DNA of 12,020 nucleotides, from contig JAUWXE010000024.1 of NCBI GenBank assembly GCA_030616535.1, positions 1-12,020 of the forward strand, read 5' to 3'. The notes below the pieces were generated by a model. The model was not told where the DNA came from and searched no databases. It saw only the letters and a list, made by a program, of their open reading frames with translations. The first letter of the stretch is position 1; every line of letters begins with the position of its first letter. This document shows, piece by piece, positions 1 to 6,440 of this stretch. Position numbers and translations under genes: made by a program. This stretch comes from Candidatus Aerophobota bacterium. GTDB lineage: Bacteria > Aerophobota > Aerophobia > Aerophobales > AE-B3A.

Positions 1-699
1 GAAAGTGACCTGTTTTTTAAGCTGGTAGAGAAGTTGGGAATCGATCTGGTATCTTTTTCCTCCAGGAATTTCAGGCCCGAGATGAGAAGAAAAGCTCTGG
101 TCCAGGGAAAAAAGGGTAAGCTAAAATTGATCAGCCATTGGCGCAACCTCTATGATGAGGAGATAATAAAAAGAATAGATAAATTTGAGGTCGACTTCAT
201 TGTTCTAGCAGGTTATATGCTGATCATGGGAGAAAAACTTTGTAAAAAGTATCCTCTGATAAATCTTCATCCGGCTGCCCCCGGGGGTCCCCGGGGAACC
301 TGGCAGGAAGTAATCTGGAAATTAATTGAAAAAAATGAGCGGCAAACGGGAGTGATGATGCATCTAGTTACTCCTCAGCTCGATGCTGGTCCTCCTTTGA
401 CTTATTGCACTTTCCCCATAAAGGGTGGAAAGTTTGATTCCTTATGGGAAAAATTAGAGGAAAAGCTTAAGAGAAAACCTCTGGAAAGGATAAAAAGAGA
501 GGAAGGAGAAACCGAACCCTTGTTTAAGGAAATAAGAAAAGAGGGGGTGAGGCGGGAGCTTCCCTTGATTGTTCACACCCTAAAAACTCTGTCTAATAAA
601 ACAATCGAGCTAAGGGGACAGAAATTAATGAAGGGAGGAAAGGCAGTCGAGGGTTACTGTCTGAATGAGGAGATTGGCCGTGAGGCAGATATGCATTGA
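1..699 (+). CDS. Formyltransferase-family protein (PurN-like), 5' end outside window
   Basis: The reading frame is open from base 1, so the first visible possible start (TTG 34) is probably internal and the N-terminus lies outside the window. 232 residues are visible. The Formyl_trans_N fold is recognised by a beta-strand ending LAGYM, then the INLHPA motif, then QLDAGPP. These supply the Asn, His and Asp (N88, H90, D128 from the window edge) that form the catalytic triad of 10-formyltetrahydrofolate-dependent formyltransferases such as PurN. After the His comes a Gly/Pro-rich stretch (APGGPRGTW) where PurN has LLPAFKG, so the acceptor may not be glycinamide ribonucleotide. The C-terminal ~100 residues are charged and unlike standard PurN. 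The last 20 bases overlap the next gene (35 if its upstream ATG is used), implying translational coupling. Fold and catalytic class are fairly sure; the substrate is unknown. Confidence 0.8.
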   Translation, partial: ESDLFFKLVEKLGIDLVSFSSRNFRPEMRRKALVQGKKGKLKLISHWRNLYDEEIIKRIDKFEVDFIVLAGYMLIMGEKLCKKYPLINLHPAAPGGPRGTWQEVIWKLIEKNERQTGVMMHLVTPQLDAGPPLTYCTFPIKGGKFDSLWEKLEEKLKRKPLERIKREEGETEPLFKEIRKEGVRRELPLIVHTLKTLSNKTIELRGQKLMKGGKAVEGYCLNEEIGREADMH

Positions 700-1726
700 T
701 TGTGAAGGTCCCTTAACCAAGAACGACAATGCCCTGGAGCTTTCAGAATATTTTATCCCTGAAGGAGAGAGATTTTTCTCCTTGATAAGCAGGTACGATG
801 ATTTCCTGGCCGATGTTGCCGAAAGAAAAGGATACAAAGCCGGTACAACTTTGAGCCTCATTTTGCCATTTTTAAAAGCTTACGGAGCCACCAATGAGGG
901 GATAAGAGAGTATTCTGCCAGCCATCTTCTTTTAATCCCTGGGGCTAAAGAGACTCTTTGTCACCTCAATAGAAAGATGCCCACTTTTATCATCAGCACC
1001 AGTTACCAGCCTTATATAGAAGCACTCTGTGACTTTGCAGGTTTTCCCGTCGAGAATACCTATTCTACTTTCCTGAATCTCGATAGGTACCAGATCTCTT
1101 TCGAGGAGACAAGAGACCTGAAGGCTCTTCTTCAGGAAATGCTTAAGTTACCTTTTATTGATCTTTCAGGAGTAAGAAAAAAGGAGGATCTCTCACCATC
1201 AACCAAAAGGACGATAAGGCGACTGGACGAAGTCTTCCAGGAGGAAATCGCTTCTATGAAATGCGGCCAGATAATAAAAGAGACGAGGCCCATAGGGGGA
1301 ATGGAAAAAGCCAAGGCTGTGGTTGATTCATTAAAAGGCCGGGAAATTTCGCAGGTAATGTACGTAGGAGACAGCATCACCGATGTAGAGGCCTTGAGGT
1401 TGGTAGGTGAGGAAGGAGGGGTTAGTATTTCCTTCAATGGTAATAGTTACGCGCTCAAGGCGGCCCAGGTTGCCTGCATTTTGCCTCACACACTTCCTCT
1501 GGAGATTCTGGGAGAGATTTTCTCCGGAGAAGGAAAAGAAGGAGTCCTGAAGGTGGCAAAAAAGTGGCCTCAGAGTTTAAAGGGAAAATTAAGAAAAAAG
1601 CTAAGTACTCTAAGTTCTTATCCTCGGGTAGAGATCCTAACCAATGAAAATTTGGAAAGATTAACTATAGAAAGCGAGAGGATGAGGAAAGAGATAAGAG
1701 GAGAGGCAGTCGGATCTTTAGGATGA
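680..1726 (+). CDS. HAD-superfamily protein similar to EhaR of methanogens
   Basis: Resembles the HAD-type protein annotated in methanogens as energy-converting hydrogenase A subunit R. HAD motif I is ICIDCEG (D7, with Glu at position 9 instead of the usual DxD). Motif II is the Ser/Thr of IISTS (about 104-108). The motif III Lys is near 208-212, and motif IV is VGDSITD (D231, D235). The acid set suggests a metal-dependent phosphohydrolase, but the substrate is not known, and no Eha hydrogenase gene is visible here. I chose GTG 680 because GAGGAG at 667-672 lies 7 nt upstream and the protein then begins MRQICID. An in-frame ATG at 665 would add five residues. It overlaps the formyltransferase gene, so the two are probably made together. 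The frame stays open for 23 codons after the TGA stop (see findings). Confidence 0.75.
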   Translation: MRQICIDCEGPLTKNDNALELSEYFIPEGERFFSLISRYDDFLADVAERKGYKAGTTLSLILPFLKAYGATNEGIREYSASHLLLIPGAKETLCHLNRKMPTFIISTSYQPYIEALCDFAGFPVENTYSTFLNLDRYQISFEETRDLKALLQEMLKLPFIDLSGVRKKEDLSPSTKRTIRRLDEVFQEEIASMKCGQIIKETRPIGGMEKAKAVVDSLKGREISQVMYVGDSITDVEALRLVGEEGGVSISFNGNSYALKAAQVACILPHTLPLEILGEIFSGEGKEGVLKVAKKWPQSLKGKLRKKLSTLSSYPRVEILTNENLERLTIESERMRKEIRGEAVGSLG

Positions 1727-1807
1727 GCGGACAAAAGAGCCTGGGCCTTGATTATCGAGGTAGCTAAACGATCAAAAATATTCTCACAGGTAGATTAGAG
1801 TGAGCGC

Positions 1808-2230
1808 ATGAAGGGCACCTATGCTATAATTGTGGAACTTACCGGTGATGAAAGAATTTCTGTAGGTAAACTAGCAAAGATAAATTTTAAGAAAGGATAC
1901 TATCTATATGTGGGATCCGGCCGGAATAGCCTCGAGTCAAGAATTGCAAGACATCTTAGGAAAAGAAAGAAAAAATTCTGGCATATAGATCATCTACTGG
2001 CTGAGCGAGAGGCCAGGATAAAGGAAGTATGGATCGCCGAGAATAGGCGAATTGAATGTCTTGCCGCAAGGAAGATCCTTGAAGAAGTGAATACACCCCT
2101 GGTGGCTAAGAAATTTGGCTCCCGCGACTGTAGGTGTCCCACTCATCTATTTTATTTGGACCAAAGTGGAAGATTGACCAGGGGTCTTCTAAAGAGATTA
2201 AATTTTAATCCATATTCAATTAACTCCTAG
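1808..2230 (+). CDS. DUF123 / Uri-type GIY-YIG domain endonuclease
   Basis: A 140-residue protein matching the small stand-alone DUF123 (COG1833, Uri superfamily) family in length and motifs. It begins with GTY (3-5), followed by YYLYVGSG (31-38), the variant of the YIG half of the GIY-YIG core. R45 and H49 follow in the helix RIARHL, then FWHIDHLL (57-64). The end is FGSRDCRCPTHLFYL, with C108, C110 and H113 probably binding metal or holding the fold. Family members are predicted nucleases common in archaea and some anaerobic bacteria; the biological substrate is not established. The start ATG has only a weak purine-rich upstream stretch (AGAGTGAG). An 81-bp gap separates it from the HAD gene, so co-transcription is possible. 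The next gene converges on it, and no clear terminator is visible between. Confidence 0.85.
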   Translation: MKGTYAIIVELTGDERISVGKLAKINFKKGYYLYVGSGRNSLESRIARHLRKRKKKFWHIDHLLAEREARIKEVWIAENRRIECLAARKILEEVNTPLVAKKFGSRDCRCPTHLFYLDQSGRLTRGLLKRLNFNPYSINS

Positions 2231-2331
2231 ACTATTCGCTGAGCACTTTCTCGCCTGCCTCATAAGGAGAAGATGAGAAATAAAAGTTACAGAACCAGCG
2301 TCAATACATATAGATGCCATCGAAGTTAAGC

Positions 2332-3465
2332 TTAATCTATCCTTATGTAACTAGCAGGCCGTGAGGATACGAGTTTTTGGTGGGCAATTTTCAGTTTATT
2401 GATGATGGAAAGCTGATAGGAACATTTTGGTTCACATATCCCACATTCAGTGCAGGCAGTAGCCTTTATTTTTAAATTTTGATAGGTTTTTTGAGCATAC
2501 TCCTGGTTTCCATACCAGAAACGCAATCGGTCTCGAAGAGCATATTCTGGCGGGTCTCTCACAATTTCATCTTTCATTTGACGATCGAATTGTCCTTCCA
2601 AAAGAAAAATACGAGGAATATCTATTCCTTCAGGACAGGGAAGACAATCTCCACACTGGCGACATACGTAACTACCCAGTTCTGGTGCAGTTCTGAAAAG
2701 CTCTTCTCGTTCGTTTTTGCTTAAAGGAACAAACTGATTAACTATTTTAATATCCTTCTCCAGATACTGGCGGGTGTTAGCTCCCACTACTACACATCCG
2801 ACAGGAAGAGTTAAGGTATAACGAAGAGCCTTTTCCCACGATCTCCATAAAAAACCGTCAGCAAAAGGCTTCATGGCTAAAACTCCGACATCTCTTTGCT
2901 GCACCTCAGGTAATAGTTTATCTTCCCATTGGGGAAAATTAAAATAGTCAAAGTAATTAAGAGGAACCATGACTACATCGAAAGGATAAGCCTGGATAGC
3001 TTTTAGAGATACAGAGGGAGCAACGTGGCTGGAAAAAGCTGCAAATCTAATTTTTCCCTCTCTTTTAGCTTTTTCAACACCCTCAAGAGCACCTCCGGGA
3101 GCAGCTATCTCTTTTAGTACCTTGGGTTGGCTGAGTTCATGCAGGAAGAATATATCTATCCAGTCAGTGTTTAGGTTTTTCAGACTTTCATTAATAGATT
3201 CAAGAATTTCACCCTTGGTACGATTGAGGGATTTAGTTGCCAGAATGCATTCCTTGCGCCGAGTTTTCATTACCTCACCTACTTTTTTCTCCGAATCTCC
3301 ATGCCCATAAAGTTGTGCAGTTTCTAAATAATTTCCCTCCTTATCTAGATAATAATTAATTAAAGCTACTGCTTCTTTAAAAGGAACCTCTACTAAGTGA
3401 AAACCACCCAGACCCAATAAAGATGGCTGCAGGTTTGTTTTGCCCAATCTGCGTCTTTCCATCAT
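2332..3465 (-). CDS. Aldo/keto reductase with C-terminal 4Fe-4S motifs
   Basis: Residues 1-250 are an aldo/keto reductase TIM barrel: RRLGKTNLQPSLLGLGG at the start, ETAQLYGHGDSE (48-59), Lys78 in LATKS and His109 in FFLHE. The family tetrad is Asp-Tyr-Lys-His. Here Tyr53, Lys78 and His109 are present, but the Asp position is Glu48. Residues 268-277 (CRQCGDCLPC, then Pro) and 338-348 (CTECGICEPKC) carry eight cysteines, enough for one or two 4Fe-4S clusters. This is the architecture of the Fe-S aldo/keto reductases found in anaerobes; the electron donor and substrate are unknown. GGGGAG lies 4 nt before the first ATG and 7 nt before the second (3462), so the second may be the true start. It is divergent from the ferredoxin gene and has its own predicted promoter. 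Confidence 0.9.
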   Translation of the reverse strand: MMERRRLGKTNLQPSLLGLGGFHLVEVPFKEAVALINYYLDKEGNYLETAQLYGHGDSEKKVGEVMKTRRKECILATKSLNRTKGEILESINESLKNLNTDWIDIFFLHELSQPKVLKEIAAPGGALEGVEKAKREGKIRFAAFSSHVAPSVSLKAIQAYPFDVVMVPLNYFDYFNFPQWEDKLLPEVQQRDVGVLAMKPFADGFLWRSWEKALRYTLTLPVGCVVVGANTRQYLEKDIKIVNQFVPLSKNEREELFRTAPELGSYVCRQCGDCLPCPEGIDIPRIFLLEGQFDRQMKDEIVRDPPEYALRDRLRFWYGNQEYAQKTYQNLKIKATACTECGICEPKCSYQLSIINKLKIAHQKLVSSRPASYIRID

Positions 3466-3514
3466 TTTTCTCCCCTTGTGCTATTTTATAGTTCTCTCGA
3501 ACATAAACCTCTTT

Positions 3515-3543
3515 ATTTTGGCTGATTTCGCGTCTTTTGTCAA
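3515..3543 (-). promoter_or_regulatory. Sigma-70-type promoter for the aldo/keto reductase
   Basis: On the minus strand, TTGACA (3543-3538, perfect) is followed by a 17-nt spacer and CAAAAT (3520-3515, 4 of 6). The predicted transcript start is near 3508, leaving a leader of about 43 nt before the ATG. Confidence 0.55.
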
Positions 3544-3559
3544 AAGGCTCTAAATTGAA

Positions 3560-3580
3560 TTGTTAATTAAAAGTTAACAC
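3560..3580. promoter_or_regulatory. Dyad between divergent promoters, possible operator
   Basis: TGTTAA (3561-3566) and TTAACA (3574-3579) are perfect inverted arms around a 7-nt AT-rich centre. The dyad lies between the -35 boxes of two divergent promoters serving redox genes. The half-sites look like those bound by the NADH sensor Rex, but known Rex sites have a shorter spacer (about 4 nt), so the regulator is unassigned. Confidence 0.35.
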
Positions 3581-3595
3581 TGTCTCTTTTCTGTC

Positions 3596-3624
3596 TTGAC
3601 TTTTCTATATTTCTGTGATACTGT
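3596..3624 (+). promoter_or_regulatory. Sigma-70-type promoter for ferredoxin-ruvA
   Basis: TTGACT (3596-3601), a 17-nt spacer and TACTGT (3619-3624), with TG one base before it as in an extended -10 element. The -10 hexamer itself is weak (3 of 6), so the extension may matter. The likely start near 3631 gives a leader of about 57 nt. Confidence 0.45.
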
Positions 3625-3687
3625 GAAAAATGGAGGTTCATTTACGAGAGTTACAACTGGTTTCTTTTACATGAAAAGAAAACAGAG

Positions 3688-3891
3688 ATGCCCAAAATCG
3701 AAATTGACGCTAAGAGATGCAAGGGATGCGGTTTCTGTGTCAAGTTCTGTCCCAAAAACTTAATCCACCTTGACTCCAATTTTAATGACAAAGGCTACCA
3801 TCCGGCAGTCTTTAAAAATCCAGGAGACTGTACTGGATGTGCCTTGTGTGCATTGGTCTGTCCGGATGTGAGTATTACTGTCTACAAATAG
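3688..3891 (+). CDS. 2x[4Fe-4S] ferredoxin, KorD/VorD-like
   Basis: A 67-residue protein with two CxxCxxCxxxC motifs: C11, C14, C17, C21 and C48, C51, C54, C58. This is a bacterial two-cluster ferredoxin. The linker with KGYHPAV and the ending CTGCALCALVCPDVSI are typical of the small delta subunit of 2-oxoglutarate or branched-chain 2-oxoacid:ferredoxin oxidoreductases. That subunit is normally encoded next to the alpha and beta subunits, but here the next gene, 8 nt downstream, is ruvA. It could be a displaced delta subunit working with subunits encoded elsewhere, or a free ferredoxin serving, for example, the divergent Fe-S reductase. The Shine-Dalgarno signal before ATG 3688 is poor (ACAGAG). 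A better GGAGG at 3632-3636 is too far upstream. Confidence 0.85.
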   Translation: MPKIEIDAKRCKGCGFCVKFCPKNLIHLDSNFNDKGYHPAVFKNPGDCTGCALCALVCPDVSITVYK

Positions 3892-3899
3892 GCTAGCTA

Positions 3900-4475
3900 A
3901 TGATCCATTACCTTAAAGGGATCCTCGAGTATAAATCTCCTGCCTTTATCATTGTGGACGTAGGAGTAGTGGGATACGAAATTAATATACCCTTGTCCAG
4001 CTTCGATCCCCTTCCTCCAGAAGGAAAAGAGATAAAGATAAATACCTATCTACATTTGCGAGAGAATGGACTTACCCTGTACGGTTTTCTCACCCAGGGG
4101 GAGAGAGACTTCTTTGGCCTCCTTATCTCGATTTCTAAAATAGGTCCTAAGTCGGCTTTGCGGATTGTCTCTAAGATTTCATCTTCCGAGTTCAAGAGAG
4201 CAATAAAAAAGGGAGATCTAGCCACCTTAACTCATATTCCCGGCATAGGAGCTAAGACGGCCCAAAGGCTAATTCTAGAATTGAAAGAAAAAGTCGAAGA
4301 AGAAGAAATAGTAGAGCCGGGTGAAGAAACCATAACAAGGGATACCCTATCGGCCCTGGTTTCCCTGGGATATACCCGAAAAGAAGCCGAAGAGGCGGTA
4401 AAAGAAGCTTTAAGAGCAACTGGAGAAGAGCTAGATTTAGCCGGATTAATCAGGGAAGCTCTGAGGTATATATGA
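3900..4475 (+). CDS. ruvA: Holliday junction DNA helicase subunit RuvA
   Basis: 191 residues, the normal RuvA length. Domain I (1-62) is the OB fold starting MIHYLKG and containing VGVVGYEINIP. Domain II (about 70-130) has two helix-hairpin-helix motifs, SKIGPKSA (79-86) and IPGIGAKTAQRLILELK (113-129). After an acidic linker of Glu residues, domain III (145-191, with ALVSLGYTRKEA) is the part that contacts RuvB. RuvA tetramers bind the four-way junction and load the RuvB motors. The gene follows the ferredoxin gene by 8 nt and probably shares its transcript; its own ribosome binding site is weak (AGG at 3891-3893). Confidence 0.97.
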   Translation: MIHYLKGILEYKSPAFIIVDVGVVGYEINIPLSSFDPLPPEGKEIKINTYLHLRENGLTLYGFLTQGERDFFGLLISISKIGPKSALRIVSKISSSEFKRAIKKGDLATLTHIPGIGAKTAQRLILELKEKVEEEEIVEPGEETITRDTLSALVSLGYTRKEAEEAVKEALRATGEELDLAGLIREALRYI

Positions 4476-4596
4476 CAAGAGTCAGGGATCAGAGGTTAGT
4501 AAAAGAAATGATTCCCCCTTCTGATGATTAAAATGGCATGGGGATGCCTTCGAAAAGACACTACCAACCCAGCCTGGTGAGATTAAAGGGAAAATA

Positions 4597-5625
4597 ATGG
4601 AAGAAAGAATCAGTACCCCTATTCTGCAGGAAGAAGAAAGTGGATTTGAATTTATCCTTCGTCCGCGGAAGATGAGCGAGTTCGTGGGACAGAACAGAAT
4701 AAAGGAAAACCTGGGAATTTTCATCCAGGCGGCAAAACAGCGAGGCGACGCTCTAGACCACACCCTCCTTTATGGACCTCCCGGCCTGGGAAAAACCACC
4801 CTGGCTCATATCATTGCCAATGAGATGGAAGGTGGGATTCAATCTATAAGTGGTTCGGCTATAGATCGTCCCGGTGATCTAGCTAAGATCCTTACCAATA
4901 CGGAACTTCAGGATGGAGATATCCTTTTCATAGATGAAATTCACCGCCTTCCTCCCCAGGTAGAGGAAGTACTCTATTCAGCTATGGAGGACTTCAAAGT
5001 AGATATAATTTTAGGAAAAGGGGCTCGTACCAGGTTTGTTAAACTACCTCTTCCCTGCTTTACTTTAGTGGGAGCAACCACCAGAGCCGGACTTCTTACC
5101 TCCCCTTTACGCAATAGATTCGGAGTAGTGAGCCGGCTGGACTTTTACGGAAAGGAGGATCTATATAAGATAGTCCTGAGGTCTGCGGCAATTTTAAAGA
5201 TAGAGATTGAGCTAAAGGGTGCCCGAGAGATAGCCCGTCGATCTCGAGGTACGCCCAGAATCGCTAATCGGCTTCTTCGCCGGGTAAGAGATTATGCTCA
5301 GGTAAAGGGAGAAGGCATTGTGACCAAAAAAATGGCCGATCAGGCTCTGGCTATGCTGGAGGTGGACGAAAAGGGTCTCGACAGCATGGATCGAAAGATT
5401 CTGGAGACCATCCTCTATAAATTTAATGGAGGGCCCGTAGGACTGAAGACATTGGCCATGGCAGTAAATGAGGAGCCTGAGACTATTGAGGAGGTCTACG
5501 AGCCTTATCTAGTTCAGGAGGGATTCATTAACCGCACTCCCAAGGGAAGAGTGGTTACCCACCTTCTCTATCAATATTTCGGGAAAAGAAAGCGGGGAGA
5601 AAGACAGACAGAGTTACCCTTATAG
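4597..5625 (+). CDS. ruvB: Holliday junction branch migration ATPase RuvB
   Basis: 342 residues, typical for RuvB. An N-terminal LRPRKMSEFVGQ is followed by Walker A GPPGLGKTT (60-68), Walker B ILFIDEIH (109-116), sensor 1 GATTRAG (159-165), and LTSPLRNRFG with the arginine finger near R172. The C-terminal winged-helix part carries GGPVGLKTLA and EPYLVQEGFINRTPKGR. One deviation is SGSAIDRPGDL where most RuvBs have SGPAIERPGDL. AAAGGG lies 6 nt before ATG 4597. It is separated from ruvA by 121 bp with no gene, longer than usual for this pair. Its 3' end overlaps the convergent DUF2062 gene by 6 bp. No ruvC is adjacent. Confidence 0.97.
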   Translation: MEERISTPILQEEESGFEFILRPRKMSEFVGQNRIKENLGIFIQAAKQRGDALDHTLLYGPPGLGKTTLAHIIANEMEGGIQSISGSAIDRPGDLAKILTNTELQDGDILFIDEIHRLPPQVEEVLYSAMEDFKVDIILGKGARTRFVKLPLPCFTLVGATTRAGLLTSPLRNRFGVVSRLDFYGKEDLYKIVLRSAAILKIEIELKGAREIARRSRGTPRIANRLLRRVRDYAQVKGEGIVTKKMADQALAMLEVDEKGLDSMDRKILETILYKFNGGPVGLKTLAMAVNEEPETIEEVYEPYLVQEGFINRTPKGRVVTHLLYQYFGKRKRGERQTELPL

Positions 5626-6102
5626 ACGACGGGTCATTTTGCTGGATGTCGCTTTTAATGACTTCCTCCTCCTATACCCAAGGATAATCCTGAAGGTTAA
5701 AAAATAAGTTATGATTGTTGTACCGGTGGTTAAAAGGAAGCTTCCCACTAAAAGCGATCTCCCTACGTTTAGCAGATTTTCTAACCTAAAAAGGCTCCAG
5801 GAAAAAGGCAAGGGAGTAGTTCTCAAAATTAGCTCACCAATTTTATATTCAAAGGCATATATGAAGGGTGTGGTGAAAGGATTGGCAACGAAGGTACCCA
5901 GAATAGCGGAAAATTTATTTGCCCTTAAAAAGACCGCCGTAGGCAAGGAAAAGAGTATAGCAAATCCAAAGGTGGGAAGAATTCCCCAAAAGACACCAAT
6001 GGCTACTCCTCGGGCTATTCTTCCCGGAGAATCATCGACTCGCACCAGTTTCTTAACGAGTGCTTTAAGACCGGATCGAGAAAACCACCTTTTTTTCCTC
6101 AT
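5620..6102 (-). CDS. DUF2062 membrane protein
   Basis: 160 residues with the DUF2062 pattern: a basic N-terminus, a first hydrophobic stretch GVAIGVFWGILPTFGFAI (32-49), a second segment to FLRANKFSA (58-66), the hallmark VANPFTTPF (72-80) followed by an aromatic helix ending in YKIGELIL, and a last hydrophobic segment near 115-140. The C-terminus is again basic. The protein is an inner-membrane protein of unknown function. A GAGGA sequence lies 9 nt before the ATG, and a near-consensus promoter is found about 90 nt upstream. A longish open frame on the opposite strand (5711-6142) is a shadow of this gene. Confidence 0.85.
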   Translation of the reverse strand: MRKKRWFSRSGLKALVKKLVRVDDSPGRIARGVAIGVFWGILPTFGFAILFSLPTAVFLRANKFSAILGTFVANPFTTPFIYAFEYKIGELILRTTPLPFSWSLFRLENLLNVGRSLLVGSFLLTTGTTIITYFLTFRIILGYRRRKSLKATSSKMTRRL

Positions 6103-6194
6103 TTTTTTCTTCCTCTATATTCAAAACCGTACTCCGGGTTGATTCTTATTTTTATCGTCCTCTTCTTTGGGTAGTCATTCCTTAAGACAGTCCA

Positions 6195-6223
6195 ATTATA
6201 ACGGGATTAAGAATCAAAGTCAA
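6195..6223 (-). promoter_or_regulatory. Strong sigma-70-type promoter for the DUF2062 gene
   Basis: On the minus strand TTGACT (6223-6218) and a perfect TATAAT (6200-6195) are separated by exactly 17 nt. The predicted start near 6188 leaves a leader of about 85 nt in which I see no recognisable riboswitch. Confidence 0.7.
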
Positions 6224-6322
6224 GAATTTTTTTTGAGGAAAAATGAATTCTTTGCAAAATAGTGGCTGGAGCTAATTATTATACGATAAATAAGGAGTTT
6301 GCAAGGTCAGTCCAGCTAAAAA

Positions 6323-6351
6323 TTGACAGACCAGATTGAGGTTGATATAAT
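6323..6351 (+). promoter_or_regulatory. Perfect-consensus sigma-70-type promoter for the ATPase-symporter operon
   Basis: TTGACA (6323-6328), a 17-nt spacer, then TATAAT (6346-6351): a 12 of 12 match. Transcription should begin near 6358. The leader of about 80 nt contains only short, weak inverted repeats (for example CGGG and CCCG around 6409-6426) and ends in GGAGAAGG just before the start codon. Confidence 0.8.
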
Positions 6352-6440
6352 CCCTTTGTTGAATTTTCTCTGACACTTCGAAAGATCCGAATTATCCCAT
6401 AGTGAAGCCGGGAGCCTAAATACCCGAGCGGAGAAGGTGT

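Larger units (their letters stand above)
6103..6440. other. Divergent regulatory region without a gene
   Basis: This 338-bp stretch separates the DUF2062 gene (leftwards) from the ATPase-symporter operon (rightwards). It contains the two promoters listed separately. Their -35 elements are about 100 bp apart, with AT-rich sequence between them. Widely spaced GCTGGA (6265-6270) and TCCAGC (6311-6316) form a weak inverted pair. No coding frame or RNA gene could be recognised. Confidence 0.6.

Noticed and set aside
278..296. GC-rich palindromes CCCCCGGGGG and CCCCGGGG.
   Set aside because: They lie inside codons for the Ala-Pro-Gly-Gly-Pro-Arg-Gly loop of the formyltransferase and are explained by that coding.
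1723..1767. ATG overlapping the HAD gene stop (ATGA) that opens a 14-codon frame.
   Set aside because: The peptide is very short, lacks a Shine-Dalgarno sequence and ends at TAA without resemblance to any known start of a gene.
3630..3674. A 14-codon frame starting ATG 3630 in the ferredoxin leader.
   Set aside because: It has no ribosome binding site or recognisable leader-peptide features such as repeated regulatory codons.
4485..4570. Hairpins in the ruvA-ruvB gap (ATCAGA/TCTGAT at 4488-4525 and GGCAT-GGGG-ATGCC downstream).
   Set aside because: Stems are only 5-6 bp and lack a T-tract, so neither terminator nor attenuator is supported.
5711..6142. A 143-codon open frame on the plus strand opposite the DUF2062 gene.
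   Set aside because: The minus-strand frame has a recognisable family, promoter and ribosome binding site; the plus frame shows no protein-like features.
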